Positions 1-4,666 are shown, counted from the first letter of the stretch. The stretch: DNA of 5,803 bases from Oscillospiraceae bacterium (GCA_015067125.1 SVNB01000081.1:1-5803), one strand, 5' to 3'. A program made the numbers and translations. The notes: generated by a model from the letters alone, not told the origin.

Positions 1-2
1 TT

Positions 3-36
3 AAAATGCCCGCCGTTTTTTCGGCGGGCATTTTTT
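3..36. terminator. Bidirectional intrinsic terminator
   Basis: TGCCCGCCG (7-15) pairs with CGGCGGGCA (22-30) around a TTTTTT loop, and four A-T pairs extend the stem to 3-34. Read on the plus strand the tail is six Ts (31-36). Read on the minus strand it is TTTTAA. The hairpin lies 8 nt beyond the stop codon of the minus-strand lipoprotein gene. It would also serve a plus-strand gene ending left of the window. Confidence 0.88.
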
Positions 37-42
37 CATTTT

Positions 43-786
43 TCAGGATTCCGGAGTCCAATGCTGAACAATTTTATAACTGTCCGGCATGGCAACAAGA
101 GTTGGGTTAAGATATTTATTGAAAGCGGTGATATTTTCTATAACAATGGTTTCGCCCTGCTCTATGCGCATTCCGCAAAGAACGGTGTTTTCGTAATAAA
201 AAGTAATATCTCCGTCGGTAGTGGAATAGCGTTCGTAACGGCAGGGTTTACCTGCAAAGGTTTCTGTTCCGGTAGAGGCAAGAACGATGTTCGCTGTGGA
301 AATTTCGAACGGAACAGCCTTATATTCCGCCGGGTTTACGGTGAACATTTTAGACTGGTTGTCATCAATGTAATAATATACGCCCTCGAAAAGAACTATG
401 TGTTCGTGCGGAATTTCCGGTTCGATAAGATTTCCGTCGGAATCGTACTTTGGTTCCGTATCTTTAAGTTCTGCCGGTTCCGGATAGCTGGAACCTGTGC
501 GCAGGCCGTTGCTTCCGTGCATAACCTCCGTACCGTCCGCAAGAGTATAGGCCATATAATATGTTCCGTTTTTAAGCATATTTACATAACCTTCGGAAAG
601 AATGATTTCGTGATCTTCCACCTCTTCATCCATACCGAACATCTGGGCAATAATAAGTTCCACGTCATTCGGAATAAGGGTGCTTACGTCATCAAGCCAT
701 GTGCTTATGGATTCCGCTGCGGAGCATCCGGAAAAACAGAAGAGCATTGCCGCGCAAAGAAAAGCGGCAAGAATTTTTTTTGCCAT
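43..786 (-). CDS. Putative lipoprotein of unknown function
   Basis: This encodes a 247-residue exported protein that I do not recognise. The N-terminus is a lipoprotein signal peptide: Lys3-Lys4, a hydrophobic stretch at 5-18, and a lipobox-like Phe-Ser-Gly-Cys ending at Cys21. The mature protein is therefore predicted to be lipid-anchored on the outer face of the membrane. The mature part is acidic and rich in Tyr, Thr and Glu, with beta-like segments at about 65-90, 128-160 and 176-240. The segment from Gly179 to Tyr237 (Cys181, paired aromatics at 196-198, Cys204, a late PDSY at 234-237) loosely recalls the LolA/DUF4412 type of beta-sheet lipoprotein; that is inference. The start is supported by GGAGGA at 793-798, 6 nt upstream. 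It is transcribed alone, away from the DUF1846 operon, and ends at a hairpin terminator. Confidence 0.85.
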   Translation of the reverse strand: MAKKILAAFLCAAMLFCFSGCSAAESISTWLDDVSTLIPNDVELIIAQMFGMDEEVEDHEIILSEGYVNMLKNGTYYMAYTLADGTEVMHGSNGLRTGSSYPEPAELKDTEPKYDSDGNLIEPEIPHEHIVLFEGVYYYIDDNQSKMFTVNPAEYKAVPFEISTANIVLASTGTETFAGKPCRYERYSTTDGDITFYYENTVLCGMRIEQGETIVIENITAFNKYLNPTLVAMPDSYKIVQHWTPES

Positions 787-833
787 TTTTAATCCTCCGG
801 GTAAAAAAATCTTTAAAAATCAAAAACCTTTTG

Positions 834-862
834 TTGACTGAAACGACAATTAGGTTTATAGT
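834..862 (+). promoter_or_regulatory. Sigma-A-type promoter for the DUF1846-xth operon
   Basis: TTGACT (-35, 834-839), a 17-nt spacer and TATAGT (-10, 857-862). Transcription should start near 869, giving a leader of about 109 nt before the ATG at 978. That leader runs through the promoter of the divergent lipoprotein gene. The -10 box is bracketed by two copies of ATTAGGT (849-855 and 864-870). Confidence 0.72.
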
Positions 863-887
863 TATTAGGTGATGTTTTATAAAAGTA

Positions 888-916
888 ATTATAGCGGATT
901 TAACATCTTTTGTCAC
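888..916 (-). promoter_or_regulatory. Sigma-A-type promoter for the lipoprotein gene
   Basis: On the minus strand, GTGACA (-35, plus coordinates 911-916), a 17-nt spacer and a perfect TATAAT (-10, 888-893). Transcription should start near 881 and run left, giving a leader of about 95 nt. The start point lies beyond the -10 box of the opposing plus-strand promoter, so the two promoters face each other. Confidence 0.75.
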
Positions 917-967
917 CACTTTTTGCAGAAACTTAATATTCTTTTTAAAAATATAATTAATTTTTTC

Positions 968-973
968 GGGGGG
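968..973 (+). promoter_or_regulatory. Unusual all-G ribosome binding site of the DUF1846 gene
   Basis: GGGGGG sits 4 nt before ATG 978, directly after a TTTTTTC run. It can pair with the CCUCC anti-Shine-Dalgarno only with G-U wobble, unlike the GGAGG-type sites of the lipoprotein and S-component genes here. No other purine-rich site lies close enough, and it supports the chosen start. Confidence 0.55.
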
Positions 974-977
974 AAAT

Positions 978-2462
978 ATGCAGAAAATAGGTTTTGACAG
1001 CGCAAAATATTTCAGTATGCAGTCGCAGAAGATAAAAGAAAGGATAAAAGAGTTCGGCGGAAAGCTTTATCTGGAATTTGGCGGAAAGCTTTTTGACGAT
1101 TTTCACGCTTCAAGGGTTCTTCCCGGGTTTGCGTATGATTCCAAAGTAAAGCTTCTTTGCGAAATGAAGGATCAGGCCGAAATCATCATCGTAATAAACG
1201 CAACCGATATAGAAAAAAACAAGATCCGCGGAGATCTCGGCATCACCTATGACCTTGAGGTTGTGCGCCTTATCGACGCTTTTTCTTCCATGGGACTTTA
1301 TGTCGGCAGTGTGCTTATTGCCCAGTATTCCGGCCAAAGGGCCGCAGACGCCTTCCGTGCAAAGCTTGATTCTCTTGGAATAAAAAGCTATATTCACTAT
1401 CCCATAGAAGGATACCCCATGGACGTTAACTTTGTTGTAAGCGATGAAGGCTTTGGCAAAAACGATTATATCGAAACCACCCGCCCCCTGGTGGTTGTAA
1501 CCGCACCCGGTCCCGGCAGCGGCAAAATGGCCACCTGCCTTTCTCAGCTTTTTCACGAAAACAAGCGTGGCGTAAAAGCCGGTTATGCAAAGTTCGAAAC
1601 TTTTCCTATATGGAACCTTCCGCTTACTCACCCTGTAAACCTTGCTTACGAAGCGGCTACCGCAGACCTTGATGACGTTAATATGATAGACCACTATCAT
1701 CTTGCCGCATACGGCGAAATGACTGTTAACTATAACAGAGATATCGAAGTTTTCCCGGTGCTCAACAGAATTTTTGAAACCATTCTTGGCGAAAGCCCGT
1801 ATAAATCCCCAACAGATATGGGCGTTAACATGGTGGGCAACTGTATAAGCGATGACGAGGTCGTTTGCGAAGCCGCAAAGCAGGAAATTATCCGCCGCTA
1901 TTACGAAGCCGCCTGTGAACATCGCCAGGGAAAATGCGACGAAAACCCTGTGCTCCGTACGGAAGTTCTTATGGAGCGTGTGGGCGTTACGCCGGCAGAC
2001 CGTGCCGTTGTTGCGGCCGCTTTGGCAAAAGAAGAAGAAACCGGAATGCCGGCCACTTCCATAGAGCTTAAAAACGGAAAAATTATAGTCGGAAAAACCA
2101 GTTCACTGCTGGGTTCTTCCGCGGCAATGCTTCTTAACGCTCTTAAAGAAATTGCCGGAATAGAAGATTCCGTAGATATTATAGACCCGCTTGTTATGAA
2201 CCCGGTGGAAGAACTTAAAAAGAAACACCTTGGCCACAACAACGCAAGGCTGCATCTTGACGAGGTGCTTTTGGCTTTGGCCGTAAGCGCACCAAAAAAC
2301 CCGGACGCGGCAAAAGCTCTTGCCTGCCTTGAAGAACTGCGCGGCTGCGAATGTCATTCCACCGTAATACTTTCTCAGGTAGATACCCAGACTTTTAAAA
2401 AGCTTGGACTTAACCTTACCTGCGAACCAAAATACCGCAACAAAAAACTTTATCACGCATAA
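978..2462 (+). CDS. DUF1846 (UPF0371) family protein
   Basis: This 494-residue soluble protein matches the DUF1846/UPF0371 family as I remember it, both in full length (about 490-500 residues) and in landmark segments: the N-terminal IGFDSAKY, ETTRPLVVVTAPGPGSGK (166-183), KFETFPIWNLPL (205-216), HPVNLAYEAATADL (218-231), and SSLLGSSAA near 375-383. No biochemical function is established that I know of. GPGSGK (178-183) follows a hydrophobic beta-strand-like run and resembles a P-loop, but the first Walker A position is Pro177 and the residue after the Lys is Met, so nucleotide binding is only a guess. No signal peptide or membrane segment is visible. Start codon ATG 978 has an unusual all-G ribosome binding site. 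The gene leads a two-gene unit with xth, 13 nt downstream and with no terminator between them. Confidence 0.93.
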   Translation: MQKIGFDSAKYFSMQSQKIKERIKEFGGKLYLEFGGKLFDDFHASRVLPGFAYDSKVKLLCEMKDQAEIIIVINATDIEKNKIRGDLGITYDLEVVRLIDAFSSMGLYVGSVLIAQYSGQRAADAFRAKLDSLGIKSYIHYPIEGYPMDVNFVVSDEGFGKNDYIETTRPLVVVTAPGPGSGKMATCLSQLFHENKRGVKAGYAKFETFPIWNLPLTHPVNLAYEAATADLDDVNMIDHYHLAAYGEMTVNYNRDIEVFPVLNRIFETILGESPYKSPTDMGVNMVGNCISDDEVVCEAAKQEIIRRYYEAACEHRQGKCDENPVLRTEVLMERVGVTPADRAVVAAALAKEEETGMPATSIELKNGKIIVGKTSSLLGSSAAMLLNALKEIAGIEDSVDIIDPLVMNPVEELKKKHLGHNNARLHLDEVLLALAVSAPKNPDAAKALACLEELRGCECHSTVILSQVDTQTFKKLGLNLTCEPKYRNKKLYHA

Positions 2463-2468
2463 AAGGAG
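2463..2468 (+). promoter_or_regulatory. Ribosome binding site deciding the xth start
   Basis: AAGGAG follows immediately after the DUF1846 stop codon and lies 7 nt before ATG 2476. It picks that ATG over the in-frame ATG at 2404, which would add 24 non-conserved residues and overlap the upstream gene. Confidence 0.85.
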
Positions 2469-2475
2469 TGCCGAT

Positions 2476-3228
2476 ATGAAATTTGTATCCTGGAACGTAA
2501 ACGGTTTAAGGGCCTGTATGGGAAAAGGATTTATGGAAAGCTTTGCAGAAATGGATGCGGATTTTTTTTGCCTTCAGGAAACAAAGCTTCAGCCGGATCA
2601 GATAAGTCTTGAACTTCCCGGGTACTATCAGTTCTGGAACAGCGCAGAGAAAAAAGGCTATTCCGGCACGGCTATTTTTACAAAGCACGAACCTCTTGCG
2701 GTAAATTACGGAATAGATGTGGAACGCCACGACCACGAAGGCCGCGTTATCACCCTTGAATACCCGGATTTCTATCTTGTTGATGTTTATGTTCCAAATG
2801 CAAGGCGCGATCTGGAGCGCCTTGAATACCGCATGGATTGGGAAGACTGCTTTAGGGAATACGTAAGTTCCCTTGATAAGCACAAACCTGTTATAATCTG
2901 CGGCGATATGAACGTTGCGCATGAAGAAATAGATTTAAAGAATTATAAAACAAACCGCGGCAACGCCGGTTTTACCGATGAGGAACGCGGCAAAATGACC
3001 GAACTGCTTGGAGCGGGTTTTGCCGATACCTTCCGCCATCTTTATCCGGACCGCACAGACGCCTATTCCTGGTGGAGTTATATGTTCCACGCAAGGGAAA
3101 AGAACGCGGGCTGGAGAATCGACTATTTCATCTGCTCCGAACGCTTTGCCGAAAAAATCGAGGACAGCCTTATCTATCCCCAATATTATGGAAGCGACCA
3201 CTGCCCCGTGGCGATAATTACAAAGTAA
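2476..3228 (+). CDS. xth: Exodeoxyribonuclease III / AP endonuclease
   Basis: This encodes a 250-residue Mg-dependent nuclease of the exonuclease-endonuclease-phosphatase superfamily, ExoIII/ExoA type. It cuts the backbone 5' of abasic sites and removes 3' blocking groups and 3' nucleotides in base excision repair, in the cytoplasm. The family motifs appear in order: SWNVNGLR with Asn7, LQETK with metal-binding Glu35, GYSGTAIF at 61-68, YVPNA with catalytic Tyr105, GDMNVAHEEID with Asp144 and Asn146, WRIDYF with Asp216, and GSDHCPV with Asp241-His242. All expected catalytic residues are present and the length is normal (about 250-270). The start at 2476 is set by AAGGAG at 2463-2468 and by the family N-terminus MKFVSWN. 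It is the second gene of an operon with DUF1846 and is followed by a strong terminator. Confidence 0.97.
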   Translation: MKFVSWNVNGLRACMGKGFMESFAEMDADFFCLQETKLQPDQISLELPGYYQFWNSAEKKGYSGTAIFTKHEPLAVNYGIDVERHDHEGRVITLEYPDFYLVDVYVPNARRDLERLEYRMDWEDCFREYVSSLDKHKPVIICGDMNVAHEEIDLKNYKTNRGNAGFTDEERGKMTELLGAGFADTFRHLYPDRTDAYSWWSYMFHAREKNAGWRIDYFICSERFAEKIEDSLIYPQYYGSDHCPVAIITK

Positions 3229-3233
3229 AAAAA

Positions 3234-3268
3234 GCCCGCCGATTTTTCCTTTTCGGCGGGCACTTTTT
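3234..3268. terminator. Intrinsic terminator of the DUF1846-xth operon
   Basis: GCCCGCCGA (3234-3242) pairs perfectly with TCGGCGGGC (3253-3261) around a 10-nt T-rich loop, followed by ACTTTTT (3262-3268). It begins 5 nt after the xth stop codon. The A-run just upstream (3227-3233) could give a U-tail to transcripts arriving on the minus strand. The GCCCGCCG stem is the same as in the terminator at 3-36. Confidence 0.92.
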
Positions 3269-3279
3269 ATTTGCAGCCA

Positions 3280-3307
3280 AAAGTTGAAAATTGAAAGCGG
3301 AAAGTTA
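3280..3307 (+). repeat. Degenerate 7-bp tandem repeat
   Basis: Four head-to-tail units, AAAGTTG, AAAATTG, AAAGCGG and AAAGTTA, lie just after the xth terminator and at the left edge of the hairpin block. The purpose is unknown. Its simple composition means it could be a decayed microsatellite. Confidence 0.6.
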
Positions 3308-3324
3308 AAGTTTTCAAATTTACC

Positions 3325-3354
3325 GTAGGACGGGGGCTTTGCTCCCGCCGCAAA
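3325..3354. repeat. GTAGG-hairpin-CCGCAAA cassette, copy 1
   Basis: GTAGG (3325-3329), a stem CGGGGGC (3331-3337) with GCTCCCG (3341-3347) around a TTT loop and including one G-T pair, then CCGCAAA (3348-3354). The GG at 3328-3329 can also pair with CC at 3348-3349 across a bulged A. The same flanks recur at 3536-3564 around a stem of unrelated sequence. Confidence 0.65.
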
Positions 3355-3364
3355 CAAGTAACCC

Positions 3365-3417
3365 GGAGGGTAACCTCCCTCTGATGAGGGAGGTGTCACC
3401 GCAGGTGACGGAGGGAG
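3365..3417. repeat. Double-hairpin repeat with GAGGGAGG arms
   Basis: CCTCCCTC (3374-3381) pairs perfectly with GAGGGAGG (3386-3393) around TGAT. GTCACC (3395-3400) pairs perfectly with GGTGAC (3404-3409) around GCA. Flanking GGAGG (3365-3369) and GGAGGGAG (3410-3417) offer competing partners for the CCTCCCTC arm. From memory this type of unit is widely dispersed between genes of gut Clostridia. Its function is unknown. Confidence 0.72.
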
Positions 3418-3471
3418 AGAAATCCTATCCCATTAAATTCAACCGGCAATTTGCAAAAGAATCCCCCAGTC

Positions 3472-3497
3472 TTTTTTAACCGCAGGCGGTTAAAAAA
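3472..3497. repeat. Perfect 12-bp inverted repeat, terminator-like
   Basis: TTTTTTAACCGC (3472-3483) is exactly complementary to GCGGTTAAAAAA (3486-3497) with only AG between. The T-run on either strand makes it look like a compact bidirectional terminator, though no gene ends here. It sits between CCCCCAGTC on the left and CCAGCCCCC on the right, apparently as the variable middle of a larger repeat. Confidence 0.7.
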
Positions 3498-3501
3498 TCC
3501 A

Positions 3502-3522
3502 GCCCCCTTTAGGCAAGGGGGC
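3502..3522. repeat. GCCCCCTT/AAGGGGGC hairpin
   Basis: An 8-bp perfect stem, GCCCCCTT (3502-3509) with AAGGGGGC (3515-3522), and loop TAGGC. It starts 4 nt after the preceding 12-bp inverted repeat. It resembles a dispersed intergenic repeat module of Clostridia, from memory. Confidence 0.65.
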
Positions 3523-3535
3523 CAAGTTGCCCACA

Positions 3536-3564
3536 GTAGGGAACGGTCTTGACCGTTCCGCAAA
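3536..3564. repeat. GTAGG-hairpin-CCGCAAA cassette, copy 2
   Basis: GTAGG (3536-3540), stem GGAACGGTC (3540-3548) with GACCGTTCC (3551-3559) around TT, and CCGCAAA (3558-3564). The outer flanks match copy 1 at 3325-3354, while the stem sequence is entirely different. Conserved flanks around a variable stem suggest that base pairing rather than sequence is maintained. Confidence 0.65.
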
Positions 3565-3570
3565 ACCACC

Positions 3571-3603
3571 CCGGCGGGTTAGTTCCCCTAACAGGTAAGC
3601 CGG
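3571..3603. repeat. Two-part hairpin
   Basis: An outer stem CCGGC (3571-3575) with GCCGG (3599-3603) encloses an inner stem GTTAG (3578-3582) with CTAAC (3588-3592). A further short stem, CAGC/GCTG (3604-3614), follows directly. This is the right-hand end of the hairpin block. Confidence 0.45.
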
Positions 3604-3656
3604 CAGCGCAGCTGACTGATAAGATATTTCTGCAAAACACCTCCATATATTACAAA

Positions 3657-3680
3657 AGCGGCGGAATTTCTTCCGCCGCT
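3657..3680. terminator. Intrinsic terminator after the S-component gene
   Basis: AGCGGCGGAA (3657-3666) pairs perfectly with TTCCGCCGCT (3671-3680) around TTTC. On the minus strand the stem is followed by TTTG, a short but usable tail, 26 nt past the S-component stop codon. On the plus strand CGCTTTTT follows, so it may also stop stray transcription coming out of the repeat block. Confidence 0.82.
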
Positions 3681-3706
3681 CGCTTTTTATGAACTATTTG
3701 TATAAA

Positions 3707-4273
3707 TTATCTTCCCCTATACGCTCTGTCAAGTGCTTTTTTGCAAACAGGTGCAAGCAGAACAGAAACAACTATGGCAAAAACCGCGTTTATTCCGGAG
3801 GTTACAAACTTTGTTCCACAGGCAACCAGGGCGGCGGAAGCATCGCTGCCTTCCAGCAAAAGCGTGATGAAGGATTTTCCCAGATGAAGAACCAGATATG
3901 TACAGGCACCGCATACCGCGCCGATTATATTTTGTTTTGTTTTTGTTCCGTCGTTGCCGCCAAGTTTGGAAACCCAGCCGCAAACGTATGCCATGGCAAA
4001 AAAGAAGGCAAACGTAAAAGGTGCTCCTGCCACAAAAGCCGGCTGAGTAAGATCAAACATTGCGGAACCTATTCCTGCTGCAAGGCCGCCTTTTGTTTTT
4101 CCAAAAACCATTGCGCCCAAAAGACAGACGGCGTTGCCCATTTTAAACTGTGTCGGGCCTGCCGGGGTGGGTATCGGACCTATTTTAAGAAAATATGTTG
4201 CCACAAAAACAAGCGCCGCCAAAACTCCTATTTCCGCAAGATCCCGAACGGTAAATTTTTTCTGTGTATTCAT
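3707..4273 (-). CDS. ECF transporter S component (PF07155-like)
   Basis: This encodes a 188-residue integral membrane protein, the substrate-binding subunit of an energy-coupling-factor importer for a vitamin or similar micronutrient. After a short basic N-terminus it has hydrophobic segments at about 13-32, 45-58, 62-76, 84-103, 114-140 and 150-178, fitting the usual six helices. The stretch from Gln42 to Leu75, with GNAVCLLGAMVFG and KGGLAAGIGSAMFDL, is typical of the PF07155 (riboflavin-transporter-like) family. The substrate cannot be told from sequence, and no riboswitch is visible upstream. No ECF A, A' or T gene lies in the window, so it presumably shares an energizing module encoded elsewhere (group II style). 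The start at 4273 is chosen for GGAGG at 4281-4285, 7 nt upstream. The longer frame from 4381 would begin upstream of the promoter. It is monocistronic and ends at a terminator. Confidence 0.9.
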   Translation of the reverse strand: MNTQKKFTVRDLAEIGVLAALVFVATYFLKIGPIPTPAGPTQFKMGNAVCLLGAMVFGKTKGGLAAGIGSAMFDLTQPAFVAGAPFTFAFFFAMAYVCGWVSKLGGNDGTKTKQNIIGAVCGACTYLVLHLGKSFITLLLEGSDASAALVACGTKFVTSGINAVFAIVVSVLLAPVCKKALDRAYRGR

Positions 4274-4303
4274 GCTGCCGCCTCCGTTTTTTAAGCTGAT
4301 ATG

Positions 4304-4332
4304 ATTATATAATTCTTTTTGCAAAATCTCAA
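4304..4332 (-). promoter_or_regulatory. Promoter of the S-component gene
   Basis: On the minus strand, TTGAGA (-35, plus 4327-4332), a 17-nt spacer and a perfect TATAAT (-10, 4304-4309). The start should fall near 4297, leaving a leader of only about 23 nt, too short for a riboswitch. The spacer contains a perfect palindrome TTTTGCAAAA (4317-4326). Confidence 0.78.
4317..4326. promoter_or_regulatory. Palindrome in the promoter spacer, possible operator
   Basis: TTTTGCAAAA is a perfect 10-bp palindrome between the -35 and -10 boxes of the S-component promoter, where a bound repressor would block RNA polymerase. AT-rich context makes chance occurrence plausible, and a similar CTTTGCAAAA occurs at 4390-4399. 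Confidence 0.3.
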
Positions 4333-4339
4333 ATTTTTC

Positions 4340-4367
4340 CAAAGCAACTTTTTTCCATTTTGCTTTG
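4340..4367. promoter_or_regulatory. 8-bp inverted repeat upstream of the S-component -35
   Basis: CAAAGCAA (4340-4347) and TTGCTTTG (4360-4367) are exact inverted copies 12 nt apart, beginning 8 nt upstream of the -35 box. The placement would suit an activator or repressor dimer. No known binding site is recognised. Confidence 0.35.
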
Positions 4368-4563
4368 TAGAAAAAACACAATCAAAAACCTTTGCAAAAG
4401 CCGGCATTTGTTGCTTCCGACGGATTTTTTCGCCGCTGTTTTTTCTTTTAAAAACCGCCTTGGTCAGATTTTACAAACAGCCTTTACATCATTTGCTTTC
4501 TGATGGTCAAAAAGTAAAAAACGTAATTTTGCACAATAGCGGCTTTTCCGTAAAATGCCTTTT
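4368..4563. other. AT-rich intergenic stretch without a recognised feature
   Basis: Together with its flanks this forms a gap of about 465 nt between the S-component and pgk start codons. Apart from the promoters and inverted repeats listed separately, I see no coding frame with a ribosome binding site, no terminator and no known riboswitch or small RNA. The only weak symmetry is CATCA/TGATG at 4487-4505. Confidence 0.5.
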
Positions 4564-4593
4564 ATTATAAAATTTTAACATTAAATTACGCAA
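4564..4593 (-). promoter_or_regulatory. Possible distal minus-strand promoter
   Basis: On the minus strand, TTGCGT (4588-4593), an 18-nt spacer and a perfect TATAAT (4564-4569). Transcription would start near 4557 and reach the S-component gene through a leader of about 284 nt. The -35 box is weak and the local AT content high, so this is tentative. Confidence 0.35.
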
Positions 4594-4637
4594 ACCCACT
4601 TCTCTTTCAACAAATCGCCGAAGTCGCCCCTTTTCCC

Positions 4638-4666
4638 TTGAAAAAAAGATTATTTTATTATATATT
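4638..4666 (+). promoter_or_regulatory. Promoter of pgk
   Basis: TTGAAA (-35, 4638-4643), a 17-nt spacer and TATATT (-10, 4661-4666). The start should lie near 4673, giving a leader of about 66 nt. The leader contains a direct repeat TTCGATT at 4686-4692 and 4704-4710, of unknown meaning. Confidence 0.7.

Larger units (their letters stand above)
3269..3656. repeat. Gene-free mosaic of intergenic hairpin repeats
   Basis: About 390 nt between two terminators, with no credible coding frame or promoter. From left to right it holds a degenerate 7-bp tandem repeat, then at least seven GC-rich hairpins, each only a few to some tens of nt from the next. Several modules (the CCTCCCTC/GAGGGAGG plus GTCACC/GGTGAC unit, the GCCCCCTT/AAGGGGGC hairpin, and the GTAGG-hairpin-CCGCAAA cassette) resemble dispersed intergenic repeats I remember from Clostridia genomes; that link is from memory. 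The modules are annotated separately below. I see no transposase and no clear terminal repeats for the whole block. Confidence 0.7.

Noticed and set aside
61..792. 243-codon plus-strand reading frame opposite the lipoprotein gene
   Set aside because: It is antisense to a gene with a signal peptide, ribosome binding site and terminator. It has no ribosome binding site, and its Cys/Phe/Arg-rich translation is typical of a shadow frame.
692..919. 75-codon minus-strand frame starting in the intergenic region
   Set aside because: Its ATG lies upstream of the predicted start of the minus-strand transcript, inside the promoter, and it overlaps the lipoprotein gene out of frame.
2404..2475. Upstream in-frame start for xth
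   Set aside because: It would overlap the DUF1846 gene and add residues absent from the family. The AAGGAG at 2463-2468 and the MKFVSWN start point to 2476.
3381..3422. CTGATGAG followed by GAAA, resembling a hammerhead ribozyme core
   Set aside because: The bases between CTGATGA and GAAA do not form the required closing stem II (both ends are G/A-rich), and the CTGATGAG is fully explained by the CCTCCCTC/GAGGGAGG hairpin and its loop.
3269..3656. CRISPR array or insertion sequence
   Set aside because: The repeats differ from each other and are unevenly spaced with no regular spacers. No transposase frame or clear terminal inverted repeats are present.
4274..4381. Upstream in-frame start for the S component
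   Set aside because: It begins upstream of the strong TTGAGA-17-TATAAT promoter. The downstream ATG at 4273 has a well-spaced GGAGG and gives the normal N-terminus.
4319..4570. 83-codon plus-strand frame in the gap before pgk
   Set aside because: There is no ribosome binding site or promoter, the Phe/Lys-rich translation reflects AT-rich DNA, and it runs across the opposing promoter of the S component.
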